A DNA stretch of 64,000 bases from JBDUDK01 sp040002995 (GTDB lineage Bacteria > Actinomycetota > Acidimicrobiia > Acidimicrobiales > Ilumatobacteraceae), in the NCBI GenBank assembly GCA_040002995.1, contig JBDUDK010000020.1:1-64000 (forward strand), given 5' to 3'. Shown piece after piece: positions 9,230-17,353 of this stretch. Each line of letters begins with the position of its first letter. Position 1 is the stretch's first letter. The notes under the pieces were generated by a model, which saw nothing but the letters and a program-made list of their open reading frames with translations, was not told the origin of the DNA and made no database searches. Position numbers and translations under genes: made by a program.

Positions 9230-9650
9230 ATATCTCGGCTCATTGCTTTAGCATTTCGTCAAGCGTTCGTTCGCAACGCTCGAGGTGGCGGCCTCACAGC
9301 GGCGGAGCGGGCGGCTGCTCGCGGCCACGCGCGGTCGACACCGCCGCGCTGGCCGCCGCGGCTGACGTTGCCTGCACGTTCTGAGACCGCGCCGGTCACC
9401 GCCGCAGGAGCGCTGTCGGGCATCGGTGTCTGCCCGGGCGTGGCGAGGGGGCGAGCGCGTGTCGTGCGTGGACGCCGGGGCGGTGGTGGTGGTCGACGTC
9501 GGCGCGGTGATGAGCCGCGCCGTGATCGTGTCGCGCGGGCGCGGTGTCCCCGCGGTCGTAAGTGTCACGGACGCCACCCGTCGGACAACGGACGGCGCGC
9601 TCATAGAGGTCGATGGCACCAACGGTCGGGTCAAAGTTCTTGTCGAATAG
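9230..9650 (+). pseudogene. Decayed PEP-utilising-enzyme mobile (phosphohistidine) domain
   Basis: Two reading frames together spell most of a PEP-utiliser mobile domain. The frame that includes nt 9368 gives LSGIGVCPGVARGRARVV, the typical entry to this domain. A different frame then gives VVVVDVGAVMSRAVIVSRG and GVPAVVSVTDATRRTTDG, with ALIEVDG and VKVLVE to a stop at 9650. The middle strand and linker are missing and the frames do not join, so an internal deletion with frameshift near nt 9465 is the simplest reading. The phosphorylatable His in the G-x-x-S-H motif is Arg here (VMSRA). The parent was probably a PEP synthase or rifampicin-phosphotransferase-like protein. Confidence 0.55.
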
Positions 9651-9687
9651 CCGACGACATCGACCTCTGTGACGGCGGAGGCGCTTG

Positions 9688-9693
9688 TACTCT
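9688..9693 (+). promoter_or_regulatory. -10 box for leaderless response-regulator transcript
   Basis: TACTCT lies exactly six bases before the ATG at 9700. Transcription would start at the A of the start codon, and no Shine-Dalgarno sequence is present. This fits the actinobacterial leaderless pattern. Confidence 0.5.
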
Positions 9694-9699
9694 CCTGAC

Positions 9700-10392
9700 A
9701 TGACTCGGCTCGTGCTGGTGGAGGACGATGCGGACATCGCCACTCCGCTCCGCCGCGCACTTGAGCGGGAAGGGTACGAAGTTGTGGTGCGCGTCGACGG
9801 CGTCACCGGTCTCGCCGCTTGTCTTGATCCCGCCACTGCCATCGTGGTCCTCGACATCAACCTTCCCGACATCGACGGTATCGAAGTCTGCGAGCGCCTC
9901 CGCCAGGAACGCCCGACGTTGCCGGTCATTTTCCTTACCGCCCGGGCAGAAGAGGTCGACCTCGTCGTCGGCCTCGATGCCGGCGCCGACGACTACGTCA
10001 CCAAACCCTTCAAGCTCGCTGAGCTGACCGCTCGGATTCGAGCCCGCCTGCGCCCGACCGCCGTCGTCGCGGACGACGGCGCCGCGAGCGATGAGGTCAG
10101 AGGCGTGCGGATCGACAAGGGCGCCCACCGGGCCTTTCACGGCGTCGAAGAGCTCGAGCTTTCGGTGAAGGAGTTCGACCTTCTCGCGCTCCTCGTCGAG
10201 GAAGCCGGACGGGTCGTTCCGCGCAAGGAGATCATGAGTCGCGTGTGGAACGAGCATTGGTACGGGCCGACGCGCACGCTCGACATGCACATCTCTTGGC
10301 TCCGGCGCAAGCTCGGCGACGACCCCAACGGACCGACGATGATCACTACCGTTCGCGGCGTCGGCTTCCGCTTCGAGCGCGATCAAGGCTGA
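9700..10392 (+). CDS. OmpR/PhoB-family two-component response regulator
   Basis: A 230-residue regulator. The receiver domain (residues 1-120) shows the acidic pair EDD (8-10), the phosphoacceptor D52 in VVLDINLPD, and the conserved Lys in VTKPFK. A winged-helix DNA-binding domain follows (LSVKEFDLLALLVEEAG, TLDMHISWLRRKLGDD, TVRGVGFRF). It pairs with the histidine kinase that starts two bases after its stop. The signal and regulon are not evident from the sequence. Confidence 0.93.
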   Translation: MTRLVLVEDDADIATPLRRALEREGYEVVVRVDGVTGLAACLDPATAIVVLDINLPDIDGIEVCERLRQERPTLPVIFLTARAEEVDLVVGLDAGADDYVTKPFKLAELTARIRARLRPTAVVADDGAASDEVRGVRIDKGAHRAFHGVEELELSVKEFDLLALLVEEAGRVVPRKEIMSRVWNEHWYGPTRTLDMHISWLRRKLGDDPNGPTMITTVRGVGFRFERDQG

Positions 10393-10394
10393 AC

Positions 10395-11630
10395 GTGCGC
10401 CGGCGGCTCGTGCTCTCGACCGTCGTTGTCGTTCTTTTCGCCCTTGTCTGCCTCGGGATACCGACCGCAATCCTCATCCGTCGGGTGGTGCACGACGAGG
10501 CGGTGAACCGTTTGGAGAGAGAGGCCGAAGCCGTGGCGGTCAGCTTCAGCGACGATCTTCTTTCGCGGAATCAGATCACCGAGCAGGACCTCGGCAGTGT
10601 GTTGCCCACCAACGACCGGCTCCGCCTACGGCTCGCCGATGGCACGGAACTCATCGCTGGTCCCCGGGCCCGTTTTGAAGCCGAGTTGTCGATCACGGTC
10701 GAGGGTCCGGCTCATTCTCAACTCACGCTGGCCACCAGCGGAGCGGCCGCCCGCCAGCGCGTGAAGGACGCACTCATCCTTCTCACCGCGATCGCGTTCG
10801 GCGTGCTTCTTGTCGCGGGCGCGCTGGCCTGGTGGTTGGCCCGACGCCTCACGACACCCCTCGTGCAGGTAGCCGAAGTCGCGGATCGCATCGGGTCGGG
10901 CGATTTCTCGACCGAGGTTCCTCGCTCGGGGCTCTCGGAAGTCGACGCGGTCGCCGACGCGTTGAACCGCTCGGCCGATCGCGTCCAGGAGCTCGTGCGC
11001 GCTGAGCGCGACTTCTCGTCCAACGCGTCCCATCAGTTGCGCAGTGGTCTCACGTCGTTGCGCTTGCGCCTGGAAGCTCTGGCCGACGCGCAACCCGAAG
11101 CCGGCCGCGACGATGCGCTCGCCGCACTCGCCCAGGCGGAGAAGCTGAGTGACACCGTCGCGGATCTGCTCCGGATGGCCCGCACCGGTCGCGCCGGTGA
11201 AGCGAGCCGCTACAACCTGCTCCTGTTAGTCCGTCATCGTGTCGCCCGGATCGAGCCAATCGCGCGTCGCGACGGGCGGACGGTGCACATTCGGGCCGGG
11301 GCGGCAGCCGAGATGGTCGGCAGTCCTGGCGCGGTCGGCGAGGCACTCGACGTGCTTCTGTCGAACGCGCTCGCCCATGGCCGCGGCGACGTCGAGATCG
11401 ACATCACCGCGGTGAACGGCACGCACGCGGTGACGGTTGCTGACGGCGGCCCGGGCATTGCCGACGATTCGTTGGACAGTCTCTTCAACCGTGCCCCGGA
11501 CGGCGACGGGCACGGGATCGGGCTTTCGTTGGCCCGAAGCCTGGTGGAGGCCGAAGGCGGCCGCGTGGAACTGATCCAACCCCGCCCCCCCGTATTCCGC
11601 CTCTCCCTCCCCTCCACCCGCGCGTTCTGA
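10395..11630 (+). CDS. Two-component sensor histidine kinase
   Basis: A 411-residue membrane kinase starting at GTG 10395, two bases after the response regulator. The first transmembrane helix is at about residues 7-28. A short extracytoplasmic sensor (about 90 residues) precedes the second helix (about 128-152) and a HAMP linker (RRLTTPLVQVAEVADRIGSGD). The dimerisation box carries the phospho-His in FSSNASHQLRSGLTSL. ATPase motifs are the N-box LLSNALAHG, G1 DGGPGI and G2 GHGIGLSLA. The N-box Asn is present, so it should be active. Confidence 0.92.
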   Translation: MRRRLVLSTVVVVLFALVCLGIPTAILIRRVVHDEAVNRLEREAEAVAVSFSDDLLSRNQITEQDLGSVLPTNDRLRLRLADGTELIAGPRARFEAELSITVEGPAHSQLTLATSGAAARQRVKDALILLTAIAFGVLLVAGALAWWLARRLTTPLVQVAEVADRIGSGDFSTEVPRSGLSEVDAVADALNRSADRVQELVRAERDFSSNASHQLRSGLTSLRLRLEALADAQPEAGRDDALAALAQAEKLSDTVADLLRMARTGRAGEASRYNLLLLVRHRVARIEPIARRDGRTVHIRAGAAAEMVGSPGAVGEALDVLLSNALAHGRGDVEIDITAVNGTHAVTVADGGPGIADDSLDSLFNRAPDGDGHGIGLSLARSLVEAEGGRVELIQPRPPVFRLSLPSTRAF

Positions 11631-11641
11631 CGCGCTTTTTT
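11620..11641 (+). terminator. Intrinsic terminator overlapping the kinase stop codon
   Basis: GCGCGT (11620-11625) and ACGCGC (11630-11635) form a six-base stem with a TCTG loop, followed by six T residues (11636-11641). The kinase TGA stop spans the loop end and first stem base, so the hairpin lies partly inside the coding sequence. Confidence 0.7.
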
Positions 11642-11660
11642 GTGCATCTGGTGTCGGTTT

Positions 11661-11708
11661 CGCGCGTCAGTACGCGCGTGACGGCCCTGGTCCGGGGACC
11701 AGGGCCGT
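11661..11708. terminator. Tandem hairpins between convergent genes
   Basis: Two perfect inverted repeats sit in the gap between the kinase and the minus-strand exporter gene. CGCGCGT/ACGCGCG (11661-11678, loop CAGT) is followed by a 13-bp stem with ACGGCCCTGGTCC on one arm (11681-11708, tiny loop). There is no T-run, so this may be a back-up or bidirectional terminator. The remainder of the gap to 11798 holds only a weak 9-bp inverted repeat (11747-11755 with 11798-11806). Confidence 0.45.
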
Positions 11709-11798
11709 GCGCAGCAGCTGTCGCGGGGAGGGGTTACGACGAGCTGTTCGCTGAATGCATTGTGACTGCAGGATTATTGGAGTGGGCTGAGAACTCGT

Positions 11799-12380
11799 TC
11801 AGCGAATGATGTCTATGACCGCGAGCAGGGCAAACGCCGCGAAGACCATCGCGGCCCCGCGATGGAGCGCGCGCATGGGCAGGTGACGGTGGAGCAATCC
11901 GCCGAGCGAGGTCGCCAAACCCGCGACCGCGATGAGGGCGCCCGCCCCGCCGATGCCGACCGCGAACGGGTCCTTGGTGCGGGCCGCGAGGGCGGCGATC
12001 GTCAACTGCGTCAAGTCCCCGAACTCGCTGATCGCGATCACGCCGAACGTCAACGCGACCACCGAGCGAAATCCGCGCGCCGCGACACGCTTCGCGAGTA
12101 GCTCCTCGTCGTCGTCGCCCTCGTGCCAGAGGATCCAGGCGCCGGCGCTGAACAGCACGGCGGCGATTGCGGCGACAACGTCGCCGGGCAGAAGAGCGAT
12201 CAAACGTCCCGCGGCAACCGCGATTGCTGTCTGCAGCACAAACGCACCGGACGCGCCGAGCCACACCGCAAGGGGGCGCTTGGTGCGTCCCGTCAGCACC
12301 AACATGGCGACCATGCTCTTATCGGGCAGCTCAGCGACAAAGACTGTCGCGAAGGCCGCCGCGAGGTGGGTCAGCCGCAC
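11799..12380 (-). CDS. GDT1/TMEM165 (UPF0016) family cation exporter
   Basis: A 193-residue integral membrane protein with about six helices. It carries the two family signatures, ELPDKS in the first half and EFGDLTQ in the second. These are variants of the E-x-G-D-K/R-S/T motif that forms the cation path. Family members export Mn2+ (MntX/MneA types) or exchange Ca2+/Mn2+ for protons, so a manganese-efflux role is likely. An acidic loop (HEGDDDEELL) separates the halves. It follows the Ppx/GppA gene by nine bases on the same strand. Confidence 0.85.
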   Translation of the reverse strand: MRLTHLAAAFATVFVAELPDKSMVAMLVLTGRTKRPLAVWLGASGAFVLQTAIAVAAGRLIALLPGDVVAAIAAVLFSAGAWILWHEGDDDEELLAKRVAARGFRSVVALTFGVIAISEFGDLTQLTIAALAARTKDPFAVGIGGAGALIAVAGLATSLGGLLHRHLPMRALHRGAAMVFAAFALLAVIDIIR

Positions 12381-12389
12381 CGGACGACC

Positions 12390-13934
12390 TTAGGCCTGAA
12401 TAATCTCAACCCCTCGCTCGAACACATCGCCGAGCAGCCCCGAACGCTCTGTGGCGGCATACAGCTCGAGCGCGATATCGGCCCCCGGTACCCCGAACGC
12501 TTCGATCTGCAGAGGATGTAGGGCGCGGACCCTGACCGACGTGATCTTTCCCTCATGCGTGCGATCGAGACCGATCGCCACGCGCAGCAGGCCGGCGAGA
12601 ACGCGCACGATGTGGCGCTCGCGTGCTGCGAGGCGGGTGAACTCCGGATGGCTCTCCTTCGGTCCGCTCTTGCGGTGGTACCTCGCGACGAGGGCGATGA
12701 TCTCGATCTCTGTGTCGGTGAGTCCCACAAGGCGTTCGCTGTTACGGATCACGTAATAGCTGTGCAGATGATGTTTGCTGTGCGAGACGAACAGGCCGAC
12801 GTTGGCAAGAAGCGCCGCCGCCTCGAGGTACTCGCGGCACCCTTCGTCGAGCTCGTGGAGCGTGGTCGTGGCGTCGAAAAGTGACAGCGCCAGCCGGGCG
12901 ACCTGCGCGGAGTGCTCCGGTTCCTCGTCGCAAAGGGCGGCGAGCTGCGCCACGCCTCGGCGACTCACGTCGCGGAGATGGTGCAGCACGCGCCCGCCCT
13001 CGGTGCGCCCGACCGTGTCGAGCAGTACGCCCTCCCGCAGCGCGTAGTCGCTCACCATCAGCGACTGCGCACCGAACGCGTCCATCACCTGCTCGAGGAT
13101 CAACGCGCCGGCGACGATGACGTCGGCTCGTGCGGGCTCGATGCCTTCGATTTCTCGTCGCTTCGCGGCCGTGTCCGCGCTGAGGAGTGCGTCGATCACC
13201 TTCGTCAGCTGATCACGGGTGAATGTGAACGCGTTCGTGACTCTGAGATCGGGCTGCACGAGACGGGCGAGAGCCTGGATCGTGCCCGAGGAACCAGCCG
13301 CCATCTTGAAGCCGTGGTGCTCGACCTCGTGCACGAAAGGTACGAGCGCCGATCGCACGAATGATCGCGCCGCCATGACGTCGCGACCGCGAAGTCGTTC
13401 GCCGATGAAAAAACGATCGGTGAGACGGAGGTGCCCGAGCTTCAGGCTTCGCGAAGCCCGAACCTCTCCCCGAAATCCGAGAACAACTTCTGTCGACCCC
13501 CCTCCGATGTCGACCACGAGGATCGGAGCGTCGAAGACCGGCAACGCCTGCAGGACGCCGAGATGGATGAGACGCGCCTCTTCGATGCCGGAAATGACCT
13601 CGACGTCGACACCGGCTTCTTCGCGAGCGCGTCGGACGAACTCGTCGCGGTTCTCAGCTTCTCGCACCGCGCTCGTGGCCACCGCGCGCACCGGTGCGCC
13701 GGAGATGGCGGCGACCTGGCGCATGCGATCGAGCGCGGCGATACCTCTATCCATCGCGTCGGCGCCGAGCTGCTTCATGTCGCCCGGTCCTGAGCCGAGC
13801 CGGACGGCTTCCTTCTCCCGTTCGACCACCTCGAAGCCGCCACCATCGAGCAACCGCGCCACGACGAGGTGTAGCGAGTTCGTGCCGACGTCGATCGCGG
13901 CGAGCGTGGGTGCCGGCTCAGACAGCGAAGTCAC
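12390..13934 (-). CDS. ppx: Ppx/GppA family exopolyphosphatase
   Basis: A 514-residue protein read from a GTG that overlaps the end of the upstream metallopeptidase gene by 17 bp; the frame stays open further upstream but that part is antisense-like noise. Sugar-kinase/Hsp70-fold motifs are clear: AAIDVGTNSLHLVVA at the N-terminus, VVDIGGGSTEVVLG in the middle, and the AAGSSGTIQAL loop. The C-terminal 200 residues form the HD-like helical domain of the longer Ppx proteins. It removes terminal phosphate from polyphosphate or acts as pppGpp phosphatase; sequence alone does not decide. Confidence 0.88.
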   Translation of the reverse strand: MTSLSEPAPTLAAIDVGTNSLHLVVARLLDGGGFEVVEREKEAVRLGSGPGDMKQLGADAMDRGIAALDRMRQVAAISGAPVRAVATSAVREAENRDEFVRRAREEAGVDVEVISGIEEARLIHLGVLQALPVFDAPILVVDIGGGSTEVVLGFRGEVRASRSLKLGHLRLTDRFFIGERLRGRDVMAARSFVRSALVPFVHEVEHHGFKMAAGSSGTIQALARLVQPDLRVTNAFTFTRDQLTKVIDALLSADTAAKRREIEGIEPARADVIVAGALILEQVMDAFGAQSLMVSDYALREGVLLDTVGRTEGGRVLHHLRDVSRRGVAQLAALCDEEPEHSAQVARLALSLFDATTTLHELDEGCREYLEAAALLANVGLFVSHSKHHLHSYYVIRNSERLVGLTDTEIEIIALVARYHRKSGPKESHPEFTRLAARERHIVRVLAGLLRVAIGLDRTHEGKITSVRVRALHPLQIEAFGVPGADIALELYAATERSGLLGDVFERGVEIIQA

Positions 13935-15342
13935 AGGCCTTGATCCCTCCGAGGAAGCCGTTGCGGAATGACGAAACTCGTTCGAAGCTGGCTCCGGGCT
14001 GGCTGCGTCCCGAGGCGATGAACTCAGAGATGGCCTCGTCGAGATCGCCGGGCGACAACGCCACCGGTTTGCCGCTCGAGTCGTTGACGTCGCCAATGTA
14101 AACGGCGCCGGTGAACGCGCCCGAGAGGCAGTCGCGTTGGCGTTCTCGCTCCTTGCCCGCGAGCGTCGAGCTCGCTCGGTCCTGCGCCGCCTCTGACCAG
14201 CCCGAGGCCAACTCGATGGCCGCCGCGTAGTCACCGATGCGGTCGTACGGCCGTTGCAGCGTGCCCGGCTCGTCAAACCCGACATAGTCGTCGGGAGCGC
14301 AGTAGAACGCGCTGTCTTTGAGCGTGGCGGCCGGGAGCGTCTGCGCGCCGCACGAAACCTCTTCGGCGTCCGGGTCAAAGAGCCGCAGGTGCGCCGCTAC
14401 CGACAATGGGGTGAACGTCTTCCCCGACGCGCTGAACACGCCCGCCCAAAAGTTGTCGAGGCCCTCGGTCACGAACGTCACCAGGTCGCCGTACGGCGCG
14501 TTGCCACCAGTAGCGAACTCGATGTCATCGCGGAACTGAAGGTCGAGCGGTTGCGGCGGATCTGTCTCATAACCCGCGCAGTGTGAAGGGCGCTGCTCGA
14601 ACCCCTCCTGGAAAACCCTGACGCGATCGAATCCGCTTCCGTGGGCCTGCTCGTCGGCCGAGGTGACGCCGGGCTCGTCCCTGAAGAAGAGCAGTCCACC
14701 GAGCGCGCCGTCGAGATCAGCGCCGTTGATCGTGAGCCCTGCGGCGTTGCCATCCGCGATCCAGCGTGTCCACGCGCCGGAGAAGCAGTCGGCCTGATTC
14801 TCGAGTGTGACGGCGGCGACGGAATCGGACACGCCGCCTCGCACCTGGATGGCGTGTCCCCATTCGTGGGCCAACACGACCCCGATCACGAACGGCCCGA
14901 ACTTTGTGTAAAGCCCCGGGAACAGCTCGGCGTCGTCGTAGGCGATGAAGTCACCCGCGGGACAGTAGAAGGCGTTCCCCGCGACGTCTTCGAACATTGT
15001 CGACGGGGCATCGCATCCGGGAGCCTCGTCGCCCGGCTTGAGCGGGAACACCCCCTGGGCGAGGGTCTCGTACTGCTTGCCGTACACGTCGGGGAGCTGT
15101 TGCGTCCAAAAGGCGTCGATCGACACGATCATCTTCTGCGCGACCTCGTCGTAGGTGAGTTCGTCGACGGTGCTCGGCCCCGCGACTGGGGTGGTGTCGG
15201 TGCCCAGGAGCGTCGTCTCGACGGACGAGGTCTGCTGCGTCACGGTCACGTCGTTGAACATCGAACTGCAGGAGGCCGTGCTCACGGCGAGCGCGAGCGG
15301 TAGTGCGACGCGCCGGAAAGGCCCAAACCTCCGCGACGGCAT
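13918..15342 (-). CDS. Neutral zinc metallopeptidase lipoprotein
   Basis: A 474-residue exported protein. A basic N-terminus and hydrophobic stretch end in a lipobox (STASC), predicting lipid attachment at Cys. The catalytic zincin motif is HEWGH in VLAHEWGHAIQVRGG, as in the putative neutral zinc metallopeptidase family (YpfJ-like). Conserved DCFSGAW and later DCLSGAFTG segments are repeated, suggesting two related halves. Cysteines recur in pairs (PGCDAP, FYCPAGD, SCGAQ, FYCAPDD), consistent with an oxidised extracellular protein. The probable start is ATG 15342, with a -10 box seven bases upstream. Confidence 0.85.
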   Translation of the reverse strand: MPSRRFGPFRRVALPLALAVSTASCSSMFNDVTVTQQTSSVETTLLGTDTTPVAGPSTVDELTYDEVAQKMIVSIDAFWTQQLPDVYGKQYETLAQGVFPLKPGDEAPGCDAPSTMFEDVAGNAFYCPAGDFIAYDDAELFPGLYTKFGPFVIGVVLAHEWGHAIQVRGGVSDSVAAVTLENQADCFSGAWTRWIADGNAAGLTINGADLDGALGGLLFFRDEPGVTSADEQAHGSGFDRVRVFQEGFEQRPSHCAGYETDPPQPLDLQFRDDIEFATGGNAPYGDLVTFVTEGLDNFWAGVFSASGKTFTPLSVAAHLRLFDPDAEEVSCGAQTLPAATLKDSAFYCAPDDYVGFDEPGTLQRPYDRIGDYAAAIELASGWSEAAQDRASSTLAGKERERQRDCLSGAFTGAVYIGDVNDSSGKPVALSPGDLDEAISEFIASGRSQPGASFERVSSFRNGFLGGIKACDFAV

Positions 15343-15349
15343 GGCGCGC

Positions 15350-15355
15350 AGGTTA
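15350..15355 (-). promoter_or_regulatory. -10 box for zinc metallopeptidase gene
   Basis: On the minus strand TAACCT sits seven bases before the ATG at 15342. No Shine-Dalgarno sequence is visible between them, so the mRNA is probably leaderless. Confidence 0.4.
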
Positions 15356-15375
15356 GGGGCGAGTCGGCGGCCGGC

Positions 15376-15708
15376 TCACCCCGCCGGCACGAGGCGGGTC
15401 AGCTCCTCGATCTCGCTTTGTTGGTTTACGACCATCGAGTGGGCCAGACGGCGAACGCCCCCGCTCGAGGCGTGTTCCTGCGCGTACCGAGCCATGTGGA
15501 TGCCGCCCTGGTGGTGGGCGGTCATGAGTTCGGCGAACACCTTCTTGGCCTCTGCTCCCGTGGCTGCTTTCAGCTGATCGATCCGAGCCTGGGTGGCGAT
15601 GCCCGGCATCTGATCCCGGGGGACCGGTAGCCGCATCCATTGCATGGCGGGGACCTCTTCGTCGCGAGCCGAATCCTGACCCCACGAGCCGAGGGTGTCG
15701 ACCATCAT
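15376..15708 (-). CDS. DUF305 protein, C-terminal half only
   Basis: A 110-residue product from ATG 15708. It matches the second half of DUF305 proteins: WMRLPVPRDQMPGIAT, FAELMTAHHQGGIHMARYA, then an NQQSEIEEL motif. The N-terminal half with the first HHQ motif and the usual signal peptide are absent. Upstream sequence on this strand runs into the divergent amidotransferase gene, starting 31 bp away. It is therefore 5'-truncated and may be a pseudogene. Family members are periplasmic, often near copper-handling genes. Confidence 0.6.
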   Translation of the reverse strand: MMVDTLGSWGQDSARDEEVPAMQWMRLPVPRDQMPGIATQARIDQLKAATGAEAKKVFAELMTAHHQGGIHMARYAQEHASSGGVRRLAHSMVVNQQSEIEELTRLVPAG

Positions 15709-15739
15709 CCCGGCACCCCGTTTGCGGCACACTTGGGAG

Positions 15740-16465
15740 ATGCAGCCGCTCATTGGCATCACCGGTCGCCGCTTTCCGGCCACGCGCGTAAGTGGGCTCA
15801 GCCGAGCCATGTTGTTGACGCAAACCGACATCCATTTCGCGACGTATTCGGCGAAGGTCGCGGCCGCTGGCGGTCTGCCCGTGCAGCTCTCGATGGACGC
15901 CGACCCGGTCGGGTTGGCCCGCCGTCTCGACGGCATCGTGCTCTCGGGTGGAGCCGATGTCGACCCGCTGCGCTACGGCGGCAAGATTGCGCCGAACATG
16001 ACGGAGATCGAACCCGAGCGCGACACGTTCGAGCTCGCGCTCGTGGGCGCGGCGCTCGAGGAGCGCACCCCGATACTCGGGATTTGTCGGGGCACGCAGC
16101 TGCTCAACGTGTTTCGCGGCGGCACGCTGGTACCCGATCTTCCCGAGACATCCGGGGATGCGCACCCGACCACGAAGTGGCCCGCGAACGTTCGTCGCCA
16201 CCGCATCACGTTCGTGCCCGGCACCGTGCTCGGCTCGCTCTACGGCAGCGAGGTGTTGACCAATTCTCTGCACCATCAGGCCGTCGCGGAGCCCGGTGCC
16301 GGGGTGCACGTGGCGGGGCGGGCCGACGACGGGGTGGTCGAGGCCATCGAATACGAGGGCCACGATGTCATCGCCGTGCAGTGGCATCCGGAGCTGCTCG
16401 ACGACCTCGAGCCCGTCTTCGACTGGGTCGTGGAGAAGGCCAGAGCTCACGCCAAGGAGCGTTGA
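15740..16465 (+). CDS. Class I glutamine amidotransferase-like (peptidase C26, gamma-glutamyl hydrolase type)
   Basis: A 241-residue enzyme. ATG 15740 (MQPLIGITG) is preferred over GTG 15695 because it gives the family N-terminus and is preceded by GGGAG. The catalytic nucleophile lies in LGICRGTQLLNVFRGG, and His and Glu in VQWHPE. HHQAV and SGGADVDPLRYG are typical of PuuD-like gamma-glutamyl-GABA hydrolases. The exact gamma-glutamyl substrate cannot be fixed. It is followed by the liv operon, whose promoter overlaps its stop codon. Confidence 0.86.
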   Translation: MQPLIGITGRRFPATRVSGLSRAMLLTQTDIHFATYSAKVAAAGGLPVQLSMDADPVGLARRLDGIVLSGGADVDPLRYGGKIAPNMTEIEPERDTFELALVGAALEERTPILGICRGTQLLNVFRGGTLVPDLPETSGDAHPTTKWPANVRRHRITFVPGTVLGSLYGSEVLTNSLHHQAVAEPGAGVHVAGRADDGVVEAIEYEGHDVIAVQWHPELLDDLEPVFDWVVEKARAHAKER

Positions 16466-16490
16466 ACCCGCCGCGGAGCGCGTCTAGGGT
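16462..16490 (+). promoter_or_regulatory. Promoter of the branched-chain amino-acid ABC operon
   Basis: TTGAAC (16462-16467, overlapping the upstream stop codon) and TAGGGT (16485-16490) are separated by 17 bases. This matches the housekeeping sigma factor consensus. About 95 bases of leader precede livG. Confidence 0.5.
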
Positions 16491-16588
16491 GTCCTAATTC
16501 ACACTCAGGCAGTGCGAGGGGCGCGAATTTCGTCCCGAACAACTCTCTGAGAGGACATCGTCGGAGCCGATTGGGGGAGCCGGACGAC

Positions 16589-17353
16589 GTGAGTTTGCTC
16601 GACGTACGTGACGTGGCCATCCGCTTCGGGGGCGTCGTCGCGCTCGACGGCCTGAGCTTCTCCGTCGACGAGGGCGAGATCGTGGGCCTCATCGGGCCGA
16701 ACGGCGCCGGCAAGACCACGATGTTCAACTGCCTCAGCCGGCTGTACCGCCCGTTTACGGGCACGATCGACTTCGATGGCAAGGACCTGCTCTCGGAACC
16801 GCCGTACGGCATCGCGCGACTCGGGATCGCCCGCACCTTCCAAAACCTCGCACTGTTTCCGAGTCTCAGTGTGCTCGAGAATCTGATGATCGGCGCCCAT
16901 ACCAGCGGACACGTCGGCTTTGCGCAAGCCGCGCTCCGATTCAACGTCGCGCGCGAGGACCGTCAGCTGCAACGGCGCGCTCTCGGTGTGCTGAGCGAAC
17001 TTGGCCTCGACCATCTCGCGCTGCATCCGGCAGCGGGTCTTTCGTACGGCACGCTGAAGCGCGTCGAGATCGCGAGGGCCATGGCCGCCCGTCCGCGCCT
17101 GCTTCTCCTCGACGAGCCGGCGAGCGGCCTCACCCACGCCGAGGTCGACGAGCTGGCCGCCACCATCCGTCTTCTGCGCGAGCGCCACAGGCTCACGATC
17201 CTGCTCGTGGAACACCATATGCAGATGGTGATGGGCATCAGCGACAAGGTCGTGGTGCTCGACTTTGGACGCAAGATTGCGGAGGGAACTCCCGCCGACG
17301 TGCGCGACGACCCCCAAGTGATCGAGGCCTACCTCGGAGCCCCAGACACGTGA
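16589..17353 (+). CDS. livG: Branched-chain amino acid ABC transporter ATP-binding protein LivG
   Basis: A 254-residue ATPase. GTG 16589 is used because GGGGGAG precedes it by nine bases; an in-frame TTG at 16571 is less likely. It has Walker A GPNGAGKTT, a signature region LSYGTLKRVEIARAMA (the usual SGG reads SYG, as in many LivG), Walker B LLLLDEPASGL and the H-loop His in LVEHHM. It is the first gene of a five-gene operon with overlapping or abutting ends. Its stop overlaps livF (GTGA). Confidence 0.92.
   Translation: MSLLDVRDVAIRFGGVVALDGLSFSVDEGEIVGLIGPNGAGKTTMFNCLSRLYRPFTGTIDFDGKDLLSEPPYGIARLGIARTFQNLALFPSLSVLENLMIGAHTSGHVGFAQAALRFNVAREDRQLQRRALGVLSELGLDHLALHPAAGLSYGTLKRVEIARAMAARPRLLLLDEPASGLTHAEVDELAATIRLLRERHRLTILLVEHHMQMVMGISDKVVVLDFGRKIAEGTPADVRDDPQVIEAYLGAPDT

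Noticed and set aside
13935..14378. Extended N-terminus of the Ppx/GppA frame
   Set aside because: The frame stays open upstream but is antisense-phase to the zinc peptidase gene, very Arg/Ser-rich, and the family N-terminus (AIDVGTNS) begins only a few residues after GTG 13934.
16571..16588. TTG start for livG
   Set aside because: The GTG at 16589 has the better ribosome site spacing and matches the normal family N-terminus.
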